Assembly: GCF_000620845.1 (NCBI RefSeq)
Contig: NZ_KK211189.1
Coordinates: forward strand, 2,449,878 to 2,513,877
Reading direction: 5' to 3'
DNA length: 64,000 nucleotides
From: Exiguobacterium marinum DSM 16307
GTDB taxonomy: Bacteria > Bacillota > Bacilli > Exiguobacteriales > Exiguobacteriaceae
The notes beneath the pieces were generated by a model, which saw nothing but the letters and a program-made list of their open reading frames with translations, was not told the origin of the DNA and made no database searches. How positions within the stretch are numbered: the first letter of the stretch is position 1; each line of letters starts with the position of its first letter. The translations under genes and the position numbers were made by a program. Below, piece by piece: positions 25,849-34,068 of this stretch.

Positions 25849-25862
25849 TGAAAGCGTTTTAC
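25849..25862. promoter_or_regulatory. cre-like site over the malE promoter
   Basis: TGAAAGCGTTTTAC lies in the spacer and -35 of the malE promoter, the position for repression. Confidence 0.6.
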
Positions 25863-25966
25863 AAGTCTTTTTTTACACTTTTTTTACGACTGTTGACCCA
25901 TTTATGTAATTTTTAAAAAAATGTTCTCATTTATACAATTTTTATAAGCTTCAGCAATTGACAAAA

Positions 25967-25980
25967 TGTAAACGCTTTAT
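25967..25980. promoter_or_regulatory. cre-like site near the neopullulanase promoter
   Basis: TGTAAACGCTTTAT begins four bases past the rightward TTGACA, inside its spacer. Confidence 0.55.
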
Positions 25981-25992
25981 TAACCTTTGCTT

Positions 25993-26008
25993 GAGCAAAC
26001 GTTTTCAC
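25993..26008. promoter_or_regulatory. LacI-family operator-like site
   Basis: GAGCAAACGTTTTCAC shares GAGCAAACGTTT with the perfect site at 24376-24389 read on the other strand. It lies about 75 bases before the neopullulanase start. Confidence 0.5.
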
Positions 26009-26081
26009 AACCCCTGTTCTCTTTGATGCACGGTGTTGTAAAATGATGTCATCCCCTATTAAAGAAAGGACTGTTTTCCTT

Positions 26082-27866
26082 ATGATGAAAGAAGCGATTT
26101 ATCATCGTGCCATGTCCCCATTCGTCTACAAATATGACCGTGAGACAATCCATGTTCGTTTCCATACGAAGCGTGGTGATATTGAATCGGTTGATTTGAT
26201 TTGGAATGACCCTTACGATTGGCACGCTGAAGACCCGGCGATGTGGAACTTTGATCCGAGTAAGCCGAGCTATTGGCGTACATACGAAACTCCAATGGAG
26301 AAGATTGGTTTCGATGATACTTATGATTATTGGTTCATCGCGATTAAACCACCATTCCGACGTCTTCGCTACGGCTTCCGTTTGAATGATGGGCAAGAGA
26401 CGGCCGTCTACACTGAAAAAGGATGGTTCGAGGAAAAACCACTTGATGACACGGGCTATTACTTCTGTGTTCCATTCATTAATCCAATCGACATTTTCCA
26501 TGCACCATCATGGGTGAAGGACACGGTTTGGTACCAAATCTTCCCGGATCGCTTCGCCAATGGAGATGCTTCACTCAATCCAGAAGAAACTCTCCCATGG
26601 AACTCGACAGAGCCGACAACGACGAACTTCTTCGGTGGCGATTTCCAAGGTGTCATCGACCATATTGATCATTTAGTCGAACTCGGCATCACAGGAATCT
26701 ATTTCTGCCCAATATTTAAAGCGACGACAAACCATAAATACGACACACTCGACTATATGGAGATTGATCCACAGTTCGGAACGAAAGAGAAGTTTAAAGA
26801 AATGGTCGACCTGTTGCATGAGAACGGCATTAAGGTCATGCTCGACGCCGTCTTCAATCACGTCGGGTATCATCATCCGTGGTTTAAAGATGTCGTGGAG
26901 AACGGTCCGGATTCTGAGTACCGTGATTGGTTCTACCTTCGTGAATTCCCGATTGCGACGGAACCGAAGCCAAACTATGATACGTTCGCATTCGAGAAGA
27001 ACATGCCGAAGATCAACACCGAACATCCAGAATTAAAAGCTTACTTATTAGATGTCGCCCGTTACTGGGTCGAAGAGTTCGGCATCGATGGCTGGCGTCT
27101 CGACGTCGCCAACGAAGTTGACCATGCGTTCTGGCGTGACTTCCGCAAAGCAGTCAAACAAGCTAATCCGGAAGCCTATATTCTCGGAGAGATTTGGCAC
27201 GACGCACAACCTTGGCTACAAGGTGACCAGTTCGATGCCGTCATGAACTATCCGTTCACGAACGCGAGTCTCAATTATTTTGCGCTCGACCGGACGACCG
27301 CTTCCGAGTTCCGAAACGAATTGACGCGCGTCGAGATGATGAATACGATGAACGTCAACGAAGTCACGTTCAACTTGATTGACTCGCACGACACACCACG
27401 CGCCTTGACACGAGCTAATGGCCATAAAGGGAAATTCAGACTATTGATGACTTCGATGCTCACGTACACGGGGAGTCCATGTATCTACTACGGGGACGAA
27501 ATCGGGCTTGAAGGTGAACAAGATCCGGGATGCCGCCGCTGCATGCCATGGGATGAAGCCGAAGAAGACCGTAATCTCTTCCGTTACATTCAAAAGCTCA
27601 TCCAGCTACGGAAAGAGCATCCAGTACTCGCCAACGCGGGCTCGTATCGCTTCAACCTAGTCGATGATTCCAACAACGCCGTCATCATCGAACGATGCAC
27701 GAAAGATGAGACATATTTGGTCTACTTCAACAACTCCGACTCTACTTCAAAACTGAATCCACTCGGTTATAGTGGCGCCGCCTATGACCTCTTACAAGAT
27801 CGTGATCTCGATTCACTCGAAATCGAACTCGCACCATTCAGCGCCGCTATTCTGAAATTGAAATAA
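26082..27866 (+). CDS. neopullulanase / maltogenic amylase / cyclomaltodextrinase (GH13)
   Basis: The protein is 594 residues and lacks a signal peptide. The N-terminal domain (about 1-120; MKEAIYHR, RRLRYGF) is the one by which maltogenic amylases dimerise. The GH13 barrel follows with Asp341 (GWRLDVANE), Glu370 (ILGEIWHD) and Asp437 (LIDSHDTPR). It should cut imported maltodextrins, cyclodextrins or pullulan in the cytoplasm to maltose for the GH65 phosphorylase. The start at 26082 fits the family N-terminus; AAAGGA lies 12 bases upstream. A longer frame from 26043 is less likely. Confidence 0.93.
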   Translation: MMKEAIYHRAMSPFVYKYDRETIHVRFHTKRGDIESVDLIWNDPYDWHAEDPAMWNFDPSKPSYWRTYETPMEKIGFDDTYDYWFIAIKPPFRRLRYGFRLNDGQETAVYTEKGWFEEKPLDDTGYYFCVPFINPIDIFHAPSWVKDTVWYQIFPDRFANGDASLNPEETLPWNSTEPTTTNFFGGDFQGVIDHIDHLVELGITGIYFCPIFKATTNHKYDTLDYMEIDPQFGTKEKFKEMVDLLHENGIKVMLDAVFNHVGYHHPWFKDVVENGPDSEYRDWFYLREFPIATEPKPNYDTFAFEKNMPKINTEHPELKAYLLDVARYWVEEFGIDGWRLDVANEVDHAFWRDFRKAVKQANPEAYILGEIWHDAQPWLQGDQFDAVMNYPFTNASLNYFALDRTTASEFRNELTRVEMMNTMNVNEVTFNLIDSHDTPRALTRANGHKGKFRLLMTSMLTYTGSPCIYYGDEIGLEGEQDPGCRRCMPWDEAEEDRNLFRYIQKLIQLRKEHPVLANAGSYRFNLVDDSNNAVIIERCTKDETYLVYFNNSDSTSKLNPLGYSGAAYDLLQDRDLDSLEIELAPFSAAILKLK

Positions 27867-27872
27867 TTTCGA

Positions 27873-27900
27873 AAATCACCTGATTCATTCGGGTGATTTT
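27873..27900 (+). terminator. terminator of the neopullulanase gene
   Basis: The stem AAATCACC/GGTGATTT, with loop TGATTCATTCG, is followed by TTTTTG. Confidence 0.85.
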
Positions 27901-28025
27901 TTTGTTGAAAATAATTCAGCAAACCCCTTTCTTTTTCATTTCATAAGGAGTAAGATGACCTTTGACATTTTTACAAAACAAATAGTTAACAGAAAGAATT
28001 ATAGAGAAAAGGGAGAATACACTAC

Positions 28026-29384
28026 ATGCAGACGAAACAAACGGAACAGCTCACCTTGTTCAAACTGTCGTGGCCGATTTTTATCGAACTTGCCCTCCAT
28101 ATGGGGACCGGGATCATCGCCACATTGATGCTTGCTCACTACTCGGATGCCGCCGCTTCGGCCGTCGGGGTCGCTAACCAAATTTTAAACGTGTTCTTGA
28201 TTGTCTTCAGTGTGACGTCTGTCGGGGCTACGATTTTGATCGGTCAAGCCATCGGGGCACAGCGCATGAAGAAAAGTCGCGACTTCGCCCGCTCCGCTGT
28301 CAGTTTGAACATGTGGCTCGGTGCGATTATGGTCGTCGTCATCTTCTTGTTCGGCGAAACGTTCTTACGCCTATTCGGGCTGTCAGACGAACTGTTCGCG
28401 CACGGCCTGCTGTTCCTTCAAATCGTCGGCTTGTCGTTATTTACCGAAGCGCTGATCATGGCGCTCAGTTCGATTCTACGGAGTCACGGCATGACGAAGC
28501 ACGCCATGCTCGCGACGTTGTTGATTGACATTATTACTGCAGTCGGAGCCGTCTTCGCCGTCACTGGTTGGTTCGGGCTTCCTGTAACCGGTGTTGCCGG
28601 TGTTGCTTGGGCCATCGTAATCGCACGGTTCGCCGCAATGATTCTCTTGTTTTGGCTCGTCAAGCGTAAACTTATGATTCGCTTCCCGTTAAAAGAAGTC
28701 ATTCGTCCGAAGAAAGACGATATCCAGTCGCTTCTGCAAATCGGGATTCCTTCTGCCGGAGAGAACTTATCGTATCAAGCATCACAAATCGTCATCACCG
28801 GTTTCATCGCAACGATGGGTGAGGCTTCTCTTGCCGCTCGTGTATACGTGATGAACTTGTCGATGCTCGCCTTCTTGTTCACTGTCGCTGTCGCTCAAGG
28901 GACACAGCTTTTGATTGCACGAGACATTGGAGGGAAACGATTCAAAGAGGCGTATCATCGCGCCGTCAAGACGTTGAAGATTGCCATGTTCGCCTCGTTC
29001 ATCGCCTCTCTCGGTTTGGCAGTATTCAGCGAATCGTTACTCGGTCTCTTCACATCAAACCCTGACATCATCGCAGTCGGGGTACCGATTTTATGGGCAA
29101 CGCTCATCTTAGAGCCGGGTCGTGCGATGAATATCGTCTTGATGGGTTCATTGAAGTCTGTCGGGGACGTGCGTTTCCCAGTCATGATTGGAATTGCCTC
29201 GATGTGGGGTGTCGCCGTCGCATTCAGTTATTTGTTCGGTCTTCAAATGGGACTCGGCATCCTTGGGATTTGGCTCGCCTTCTCCCTCGATGAGTGGTTC
29301 CGTGGCTTCTTCGCATTCCGTCGTTGGAAATACGGGACGTGGCAACAAAAAGGCTTCCAGTTCGAAGCAAAATCAAGCACGTAA
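28026..29384 (+). CDS. MATE-family multidrug/cation exporter
   Basis: The 452-residue membrane protein has twelve predicted helices in two homologous halves, as in NorM/DinF-type MATE antiporters that expel drugs or metabolites against Na+ or H+. The first helix region (LFKLSWPIFIELALHMGTGI) and the repeated half near residue 240 (LLQIGIPSAGENLSYQASQI) show the internal repeat. SD AAAGGGAG lies 8 bases upstream. It is monocistronic; substrate unknown. Confidence 0.92.
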   Translation: MQTKQTEQLTLFKLSWPIFIELALHMGTGIIATLMLAHYSDAAASAVGVANQILNVFLIVFSVTSVGATILIGQAIGAQRMKKSRDFARSAVSLNMWLGAIMVVVIFLFGETFLRLFGLSDELFAHGLLFLQIVGLSLFTEALIMALSSILRSHGMTKHAMLATLLIDIITAVGAVFAVTGWFGLPVTGVAGVAWAIVIARFAAMILLFWLVKRKLMIRFPLKEVIRPKKDDIQSLLQIGIPSAGENLSYQASQIVITGFIATMGEASLAARVYVMNLSMLAFLFTVAVAQGTQLLIARDIGGKRFKEAYHRAVKTLKIAMFASFIASLGLAVFSESLLGLFTSNPDIIAVGVPILWATLILEPGRAMNIVLMGSLKSVGDVRFPVMIGIASMWGVAVAFSYLFGLQMGLGILGIWLAFSLDEWFRGFFAFRRWKYGTWQQKGFQFEAKSST

Positions 29385-29408
29385 AAAGCGGCCGAGGGCC
29401 GCTTTTTT
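29383..29408. terminator. bidirectional terminator
   Basis: The stem AAAAAGCGGCC/GGCCGCTTTTTT with loop GAG serves the MATE gene and the convergent enoyl-CoA hydratase-like gene, whose stop is at 29408. Confidence 0.9.
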
Positions 29409-30148
29409 CATTTCATCAAGAAAGCCTGCATCGCCTGGCGGTGAACGTCCGTGTCCCCACACTTCCGCTGCCATTCGATTTCTTCATTCAATCCGTCCTC
29501 AAACGAAGTGGCTCGCATGAGCGCCTTCATCCCTTGAACGGCAATTGGTGATTTTGCAGCGATCGTCTCTGCATAGGTCGTTAATCGCTCCGTATACATC
29601 GCATCTTCCACTAGCTCTGTGACGAGCCCGAATGTATGCGCGACCTCCGCGTCAATCGTACTGCCATTCCACAACCAATCTAGCGCCAGATCGTGGCGCA
29701 TGAGTCGACGTAAGTGGTACGGTCCACCAGCATCCGCCACTAACCCGATTTTAATGAACGCCGAGCTGAATTTCGTCGATTTGGCGACGATTCGAACGTC
29801 TGCCGCAAGTGCCAAACTGAGTCCCGCTCCAGCTACTACGCCGTGAATCCCTGCGATGAGCGGTTTACGGCATGAGAAAAGCGCACGTACGAGTGGATGA
29901 TACACATCCTCTAAATATTCCCCATAATCCGCATCACTCTCAATCGTTAAATCTTGTCCGGATGAGAACGCCCGTCCCTCGCCGACAATGACGATGACGC
30001 GAACCGCATCGTCTTGATCAAATGTGTCGATTGCCGTTTTCATTTCACGAAGCAACGTCTCGTTCAATGCGTTCAGCTTTTCAGGTCGGTTCAGTTTCAA
30101 CCACCCTACCCCATTATGTGTCGTCAATTGAATCGTCTCCACTTTCAT
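29408..30148 (-). CDS. enoyl-CoA hydratase/isomerase family protein
   Basis: The 246-residue crotonase-fold protein has the oxyanion-hole motifs GEGRAFSSGQDL (about 56-67) and GVVAGAGLSLALAADVRI (about 100-117). The acid/base position lies in KIGLVADAGGPYHLRRL; an Asp there, rather than Glu, recalls the PaaG-type isomerase group. It stands alone, so its acyl-CoA substrate cannot be deduced. The ATG at 30148 follows AAGGGGGA closely; a frame from 30169 is possible but has no SD. Confidence 0.85.
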   Translation of the reverse strand: MKVETIQLTTHNGVGWLKLNRPEKLNALNETLLREMKTAIDTFDQDDAVRVIVIVGEGRAFSSGQDLTIESDADYGEYLEDVYHPLVRALFSCRKPLIAGIHGVVAGAGLSLALAADVRIVAKSTKFSSAFIKIGLVADAGGPYHLRRLMRHDLALDWLWNGSTIDAEVAHTFGLVTELVEDAMYTERLTTYAETIAAKSPIAVQGMKALMRATSFEDGLNEEIEWQRKCGDTDVHRQAMQAFLMK

Positions 30149-30292
30149 TCCCCCTTCAAAATGAATCACTGTTCATTTCTTCATCGTTCCATCAAACTCC
30201 TTCCTTTACTGAAAAGTTTTTTGAAGTTCAATTGCCGGGAAGTTGGTCTATTTGCTATTCTAAAAGAAGTCAGTCACGAAAGGATGAGTCAG

Positions 30293-30757
30293 ATGCAACT
30301 GACAAACGCCGCTCGGCAATTGAAACAGAAGAAGATTCCGTTCACTTATCATACGTACGAAGTTGATGAAACCGATGTCTCGGCCAAACATGTGGCGATG
30401 ACATTGAATAAACCACTTGATGAACTGTATAAAACGATTTGTCTCGTGAACGAGAAAAAGCAATACGCTTTCTTTCTCATCTCTGGAGAACGTGACATTG
30501 ATTTAAAAGCAGCCGCAAAAGCTTGGGGGGCGAAGAAAGCAGCGCCAGTCCCGATGAAAGAACTCGAAGCGCTGACGGGATATATTCGAGGTGGTGTCTC
30601 GCCGATTGGGGCAAAAAAAACGTTTCCGATGTATCTGCACGAAGCAGCTAAAGACAGAGAGACAATCACCATCTCTGCCGGGAAACGCGGCTACCAAATC
30701 GAGTTAACGCCTGAAGATTTACTGCAATTTACAAACGGTCACTGGTTCAGCCAATGA
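30293..30757 (+). CDS. ybaK: YbaK-type aminoacyl-tRNA deacylase
   Basis: The 154-residue cytoplasmic protein of the YbaK/EbsC family hydrolyses mischarged Cys-tRNA(Pro) and similar. Family marks are TLNKPLDELYKTICLV, the catalytic Lys region in GERDIDLKAAAKAWGAKKA, and GGVSPIGAKKTFPMYL. I prefer the ATG at 30293 because AAAGGA sits 7-9 bases ahead; the ATG at 30284 touches the SD. It is followed after 19 bases by pssA. Confidence 0.9.
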   Translation: MQLTNAARQLKQKKIPFTYHTYEVDETDVSAKHVAMTLNKPLDELYKTICLVNEKKQYAFFLISGERDIDLKAAAKAWGAKKAAPVPMKELEALTGYIRGGVSPIGAKKTFPMYLHEAAKDRETITISAGKRGYQIELTPEDLLQFTNGHWFSQ

Positions 30758-30776
30758 CCTTATTGGGGGAAAAATT

Positions 30777-31475
30777 ATGTGGAAAGAACGCATCCGTTCG
30801 TGGATTCCAAACTCCTTTACGTTCGGAAACTTATTCTGTGGTGTAGTCGCAATCGTCTATGCTGCTCGTGGTGACTTCTCAAACGCCACGCTATTGATCA
30901 TCATTGCGATGATGCTCGACAGTTTAGACGGACGACTTGCCCGTATGCTCGGGGTGGCCGGGGACTTCGGGAAAGAATTGGACTCTCTCGCCGACATCGT
31001 CACGTTCGGAGTTGCACCGGCGATGCTCGCTTATTACACTTTCTTTATTGACTATGGTAATTATGGTTTATTCTTTGCTGCACTCTTCCCGCTCTTTGGC
31101 GCCTATCGACTCGCTCGCTTCAACTTATCCGCTACAAACGTTTCGGCCAGTTACTTCTCAGGTGTCCCGATCACGGCTGCTGGCGGACTACTTGCTGTCA
31201 TCACGACGTTCGGGGACCGGGTCAGCGAACTGTTGACACCTATTTTCTTTACGGGGCTTGCACTTTTAATGGTGAGTCGTGTCCGCATCCCGAGTTTTAA
31301 AGATGTGCCACTACCACGTCACTCGTTCATTATCACGATCAGCCTTATCTATGTGACATACATGATGTTCGCAAGGTGGAAAGAATGGCCGACTTTCTGG
31401 TTTATCGCTGTTCCTTTTTATATCTTATTTATCGCCTTTTCGTTCGTAAAAAAACGGAAAAATGTAGCAAATTAA
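30777..31475 (+). CDS. pssA: CDP-diacylglycerol-serine O-phosphatidyltransferase
   Basis: The enzyme makes phosphatidylserine from CDP-diacylglycerol and serine; Psd (12.99 kb) then gives phosphatidylethanolamine. The 232-residue protein has about six to seven membrane helices and the CDP-alcohol phosphatidyltransferase motif DSLDGRLARMLGVAGDFGKE followed by LDSLADIV, i.e. DGxxAR-G-GxxxDSxxD. SD GGGG lies 6 bases before the ATG. A terminator follows at once. Confidence 0.94.
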   Translation: MWKERIRSWIPNSFTFGNLFCGVVAIVYAARGDFSNATLLIIIAMMLDSLDGRLARMLGVAGDFGKELDSLADIVTFGVAPAMLAYYTFFIDYGNYGLFFAALFPLFGAYRLARFNLSATNVSASYFSGVPITAAGGLLAVITTFGDRVSELLTPIFFTGLALLMVSRVRIPSFKDVPLPRHSFIITISLIYVTYMMFARWKEWPTFWFIAVPFYILFIAFSFVKKRKNVAN

Positions 31476-31502
31476 GAGTCTCATTCATTGAGGCTCTTTT
31501 TT
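31475..31502 (+). terminator. terminator of pssA
   Basis: The stem AGAG-CTC/GAG-CTCT (AGAGTCTC ... GAGGCTCT) is followed by TTTTTTCG. Confidence 0.7.
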
Positions 31503-31564
31503 CGTACATGTATTTGTTAGACCTAGACTGAGATGACCTTTAGAATGAAAGAAGAGGTGATGAA

Positions 31565-32314
31565 ATGAAAGTGTATCCGTTTATTTGGAAATGGTTTATC
31601 GTTTGGTATTTCATAGGTTTAGTTTTAGTCGGATTCGATCTCCTTCCTTCGTGGTTGGAGTGGGCAAACCCTGTCTTTTTATGGCTCGCCGGTGCAATTG
31701 GAGGCACGATTCTATACAACGGGATCCGACAAGGCGTTTGGATTGTCCCATTTATTTTTTTCGGGTCAATCGCAGTCGAGACGCTCGGTGTAAAAACCGG
31801 ATTCCCCTTCAGTGAATACGTGTATGCCGAGGCGTTCGGTCCGACCATTTTCGGCGTTCCGGTCACCATCGGTGCTGCATGGCTTGCCGTCATCGGTTCA
31901 AGTTTTGCCGTGGCACGTCTGTTCACATTCCGCAACAAGACATTATGGCTCGTCCCGATTCTTGCGGTTTGGCTTGATATGGCAATCGACCCGGTTGCTG
32001 CAAACGTGAAAGGTTATTGGGAATGGGCAAACGACGGGTTATATTACGATATTCCAACGCAAAACTTTATTGGATGGTTCGGATTATCTCTCCTCTTTTC
32101 ATGGTTGCTGCAGCGCCATGAACGAGCAATCGACTCGTTGTTTATCCAACACGGCGTGTATTTGTTCGTCATGCTCCATGCGCTCTTTGGTGTCACAGCC
32201 GTCAACGCCGGTCTTTACGGGATTGGAATCCTCAGCGTCTTCACGTCCGGGGTAATGCTACTTGAAAGGAGAAGTCGCAATGATCGAGTCACACAAAAAG
32301 AAATGGTTCAATAA
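31565..32314 (+). CDS. CruF-like carotenoid hydratase (DUF422 membrane protein)
   Basis: The 249-residue protein has seven or so membrane helices. ETLGVKTGFPFSEYVY with IFGVPVTIGAAWL and WLDMAIDPVAANVKGYW are hallmarks of the CruF/DUF422 family, which adds water across the 1',2' double bond of carotenoids. It begins the rightward half of the carotenoid cluster. A 1'-hydroxyl on a C30 carotenoid could be the acceptor for the glycosyltransferase encoded two genes on (inference). Confidence 0.85.
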   Translation: MKVYPFIWKWFIVWYFIGLVLVGFDLLPSWLEWANPVFLWLAGAIGGTILYNGIRQGVWIVPFIFFGSIAVETLGVKTGFPFSEYVYAEAFGPTIFGVPVTIGAAWLAVIGSSFAVARLFTFRNKTLWLVPILAVWLDMAIDPVAANVKGYWEWANDGLYYDIPTQNFIGWFGLSLLFSWLLQRHERAIDSLFIQHGVYLFVMLHALFGVTAVNAGLYGIGILSVFTSGVMLLERRSRNDRVTQKEMVQ

Positions 32315-32978
32315 TCTGTTCTCGACGTTTGTGCGAGAGCGTCAGATTCGCCCGACGTTCCATAATATCTTCATCCGAACAGACGATGTTCCGATTCCAG
32401 GGTTATTTTTAAGTACACATAGCGCCTGGTGGGACGGTCTCATCATGTATATGATTAACGAACATTTTTTAAGGCACGACATTCATGTATTGATGGACGA
32501 GGATGGACTGCACCGCTTCCCGTTCTTTCGACATCTCGGTGCCTTCTCTGTAAAAAAAGGCAGTTTATCTGATGTGCGAGCATCCCTTGCATATGCAAAC
32601 GAATTGCTCACATCCGGAAAATCCGTGTGGATGTTTCCTCAAGGTCGAGAGATGCCACAGGAGCAGCGTCCCGTTGAAATCGAATCCGGAGCGACACTGC
32701 TACTGAACGACCGCCCCATTCAGTTATGTGCTATGTATTATTCGTTTGAAAAACATGCTGAACCGATTGTGTACGTCCGCTTTCGGAAGTACGCCGTGAC
32801 CTCGACGTCGCGGCGATCACAAAAACAAGAAATCGCGCAAGCACTTGAAGGGCTTTATGACGATGTGAGACAAGACGTCATCAACCGTTCTGGAGCATAC
32901 ACGCCACTCTTTCAACCACGTCGTAACCTTGCCGAATGGACAGAAGCGATGCTCCGACTCGGGAGGGGACGCTCATGA
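32280..32978 (+). CDS. PlsC-like acyltransferase of the carotenoid cluster
   Basis: The 232-residue protein has an HxxxxD-type motif (HSAWWDGL, near residue 43) and FPQGREM (near 120) in place of FPEG, as in lysophospholipid-type acyltransferases. It probably acylates the sugar of a glycosylated carotenoid, the step CrtO does in staphyloxanthin synthesis (inference from context). The ATG at 32280 follows GGAGAAG and overlaps the cruF-like gene by 35 bases. It overlaps the glycosyltransferase by 4. Confidence 0.8.
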   Translation: MIESHKKKWFNNLFSTFVRERQIRPTFHNIFIRTDDVPIPGLFLSTHSAWWDGLIMYMINEHFLRHDIHVLMDEDGLHRFPFFRHLGAFSVKKGSLSDVRASLAYANELLTSGKSVWMFPQGREMPQEQRPVEIESGATLLLNDRPIQLCAMYYSFEKHAEPIVYVRFRKYAVTSTSRRSQKQEIAQALEGLYDDVRQDVINRSGAYTPLFQPRRNLAEWTEAMLRLGRGRS

Positions 32979-34042
32979 TCTTATGGATCGCCACCCTTTC
33001 GATGCTCATCTTCACCGTCATTAACCTGCTTTTTTTAAGACCGCTCGCAAACCCAGGACATACACCAGCGACAGCTGTCTGCATTCCGATGCGAAACGAG
33101 TCTCGACATGTCGACCGACTCATTTCCAATCTAAAGCAGTCGATACCGGAAGGGACACATGTCTACATATATGAAGATCGCTCCGAAGACGATACATTCG
33201 AAAAGTTGACTCTTGCCATTGCGGACGATTCTCGTTTCACGATGATTCATGGTGTTCCCTTACCTAGTGACTGGTCCGGGAAGGTACATGCCTGCCATCA
33301 ACTAGGAACGCGCACGACCGAACCGTACCTTCTGTTTTTAGATGCGGATGTCACGATCGATCCAAGCTTTATCGCACGTATGCACGCTACGCTCGCCCGC
33401 GAACAGGCCGTCTTTTTATCAGGATTCCCTCAATTTCCAACGTCGACATTTCTGGGGAAATTGTTGATTCCGATGCAACATGTTCTCATCGCCCAACATC
33501 TGCCTTTGTTTTGGCGTAAAGTGAAACATCCGGCATTTGCGGCAGCAAATGGGATGAACGTACTCGTCGAACGCATCAGTTATGAAGCAGTTGGCGGACA
33601 TGCTTCGATTCGAACATCGTTGATTGATGATATCGATTTGTGCCGAACGTTCAAACGGCATAAAAAAGTCACATCACTCGTCCAAGTCTCCCCGTTCATC
33701 TCCTGCGACATGTATGAGACGAACGAAGAAGTCTGGACCGGGTTTTCAAAAAACGTATTCAAGGGAATGAATGAATCAGTAGGACTCGCCTTGTACTTTA
33801 TGACGTATTATGGCATCCAGTTGACCGCCATGCTCGCATGGATATTTTCACCAAGTTGGCAAACGGTCAGTGCGGCACTCTTCGTGCTCCTTGCGCGCCT
33901 CGCTGTCGATGTGAAGTCAAATGGATCTGGTTCATGGTTACATCCACTCAGTTTAATCGCTTATTTAATCTTACTCGGAAACGCCGTCATCCGAAAATGG
34001 AGACGGTTGCCTATCACTTGGAAAGGTCGTCACTATTCTTAA
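32975..34042 (+). CDS. family 2 glycosyltransferase, CrtQ-like
   Basis: The 355-residue protein has an N-terminal membrane helix (about 1-20) and a GT-A domain (about 30-250): PMRNESRHVDRLI, LFLDADVTID (DxD), FPQFPTSTF and DDIDLCRTFKRH. Two to three C-terminal helices follow. The layout matches CrtQ, which glucosylates diaponeurosporenoate. The start ATG overlaps the previous stop (ATGA) and follows GGGAGGGG; an upstream ATG at 32936 lies within the previous gene and has no SD. Confidence 0.85.
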   Translation: MILWIATLSMLIFTVINLLFLRPLANPGHTPATAVCIPMRNESRHVDRLISNLKQSIPEGTHVYIYEDRSEDDTFEKLTLAIADDSRFTMIHGVPLPSDWSGKVHACHQLGTRTTEPYLLFLDADVTIDPSFIARMHATLAREQAVFLSGFPQFPTSTFLGKLLIPMQHVLIAQHLPLFWRKVKHPAFAAANGMNVLVERISYEAVGGHASIRTSLIDDIDLCRTFKRHKKVTSLVQVSPFISCDMYETNEEVWTGFSKNVFKGMNESVGLALYFMTYYGIQLTAMLAWIFSPSWQTVSAALFVLLARLAVDVKSNGSGSWLHPLSLIAYLILLGNAVIRKWRRLPITWKGRHYS

Positions 34043-34068
34043 ACACACGTCTTAAGGGGGACATATGT

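Larger units (their letters stand above)
25711..26081. promoter_or_regulatory. divergent control region of malEFG and neopullulanase
   Basis: This 371-base gap has no gene. Leftward, -35 TTGTAA (25864-25859) and -10 TATAAT (25842-25837), 16 bases apart, form a good malE promoter. Rightward, TTGACA (25958-25963) is a good -35 but its -10 is poor. Four sites with a central CG (25806-25819, 25849-25862, 25967-25980, 25993-26008) overlap or follow these promoters. Confidence 0.75.

Noticed and set aside
27955-28025. ATG after AAGGAG upstream of the MATE gene
   Set aside because: The spacing is only four bases and the frame runs on out of phase into the MATE gene with unlikely composition.
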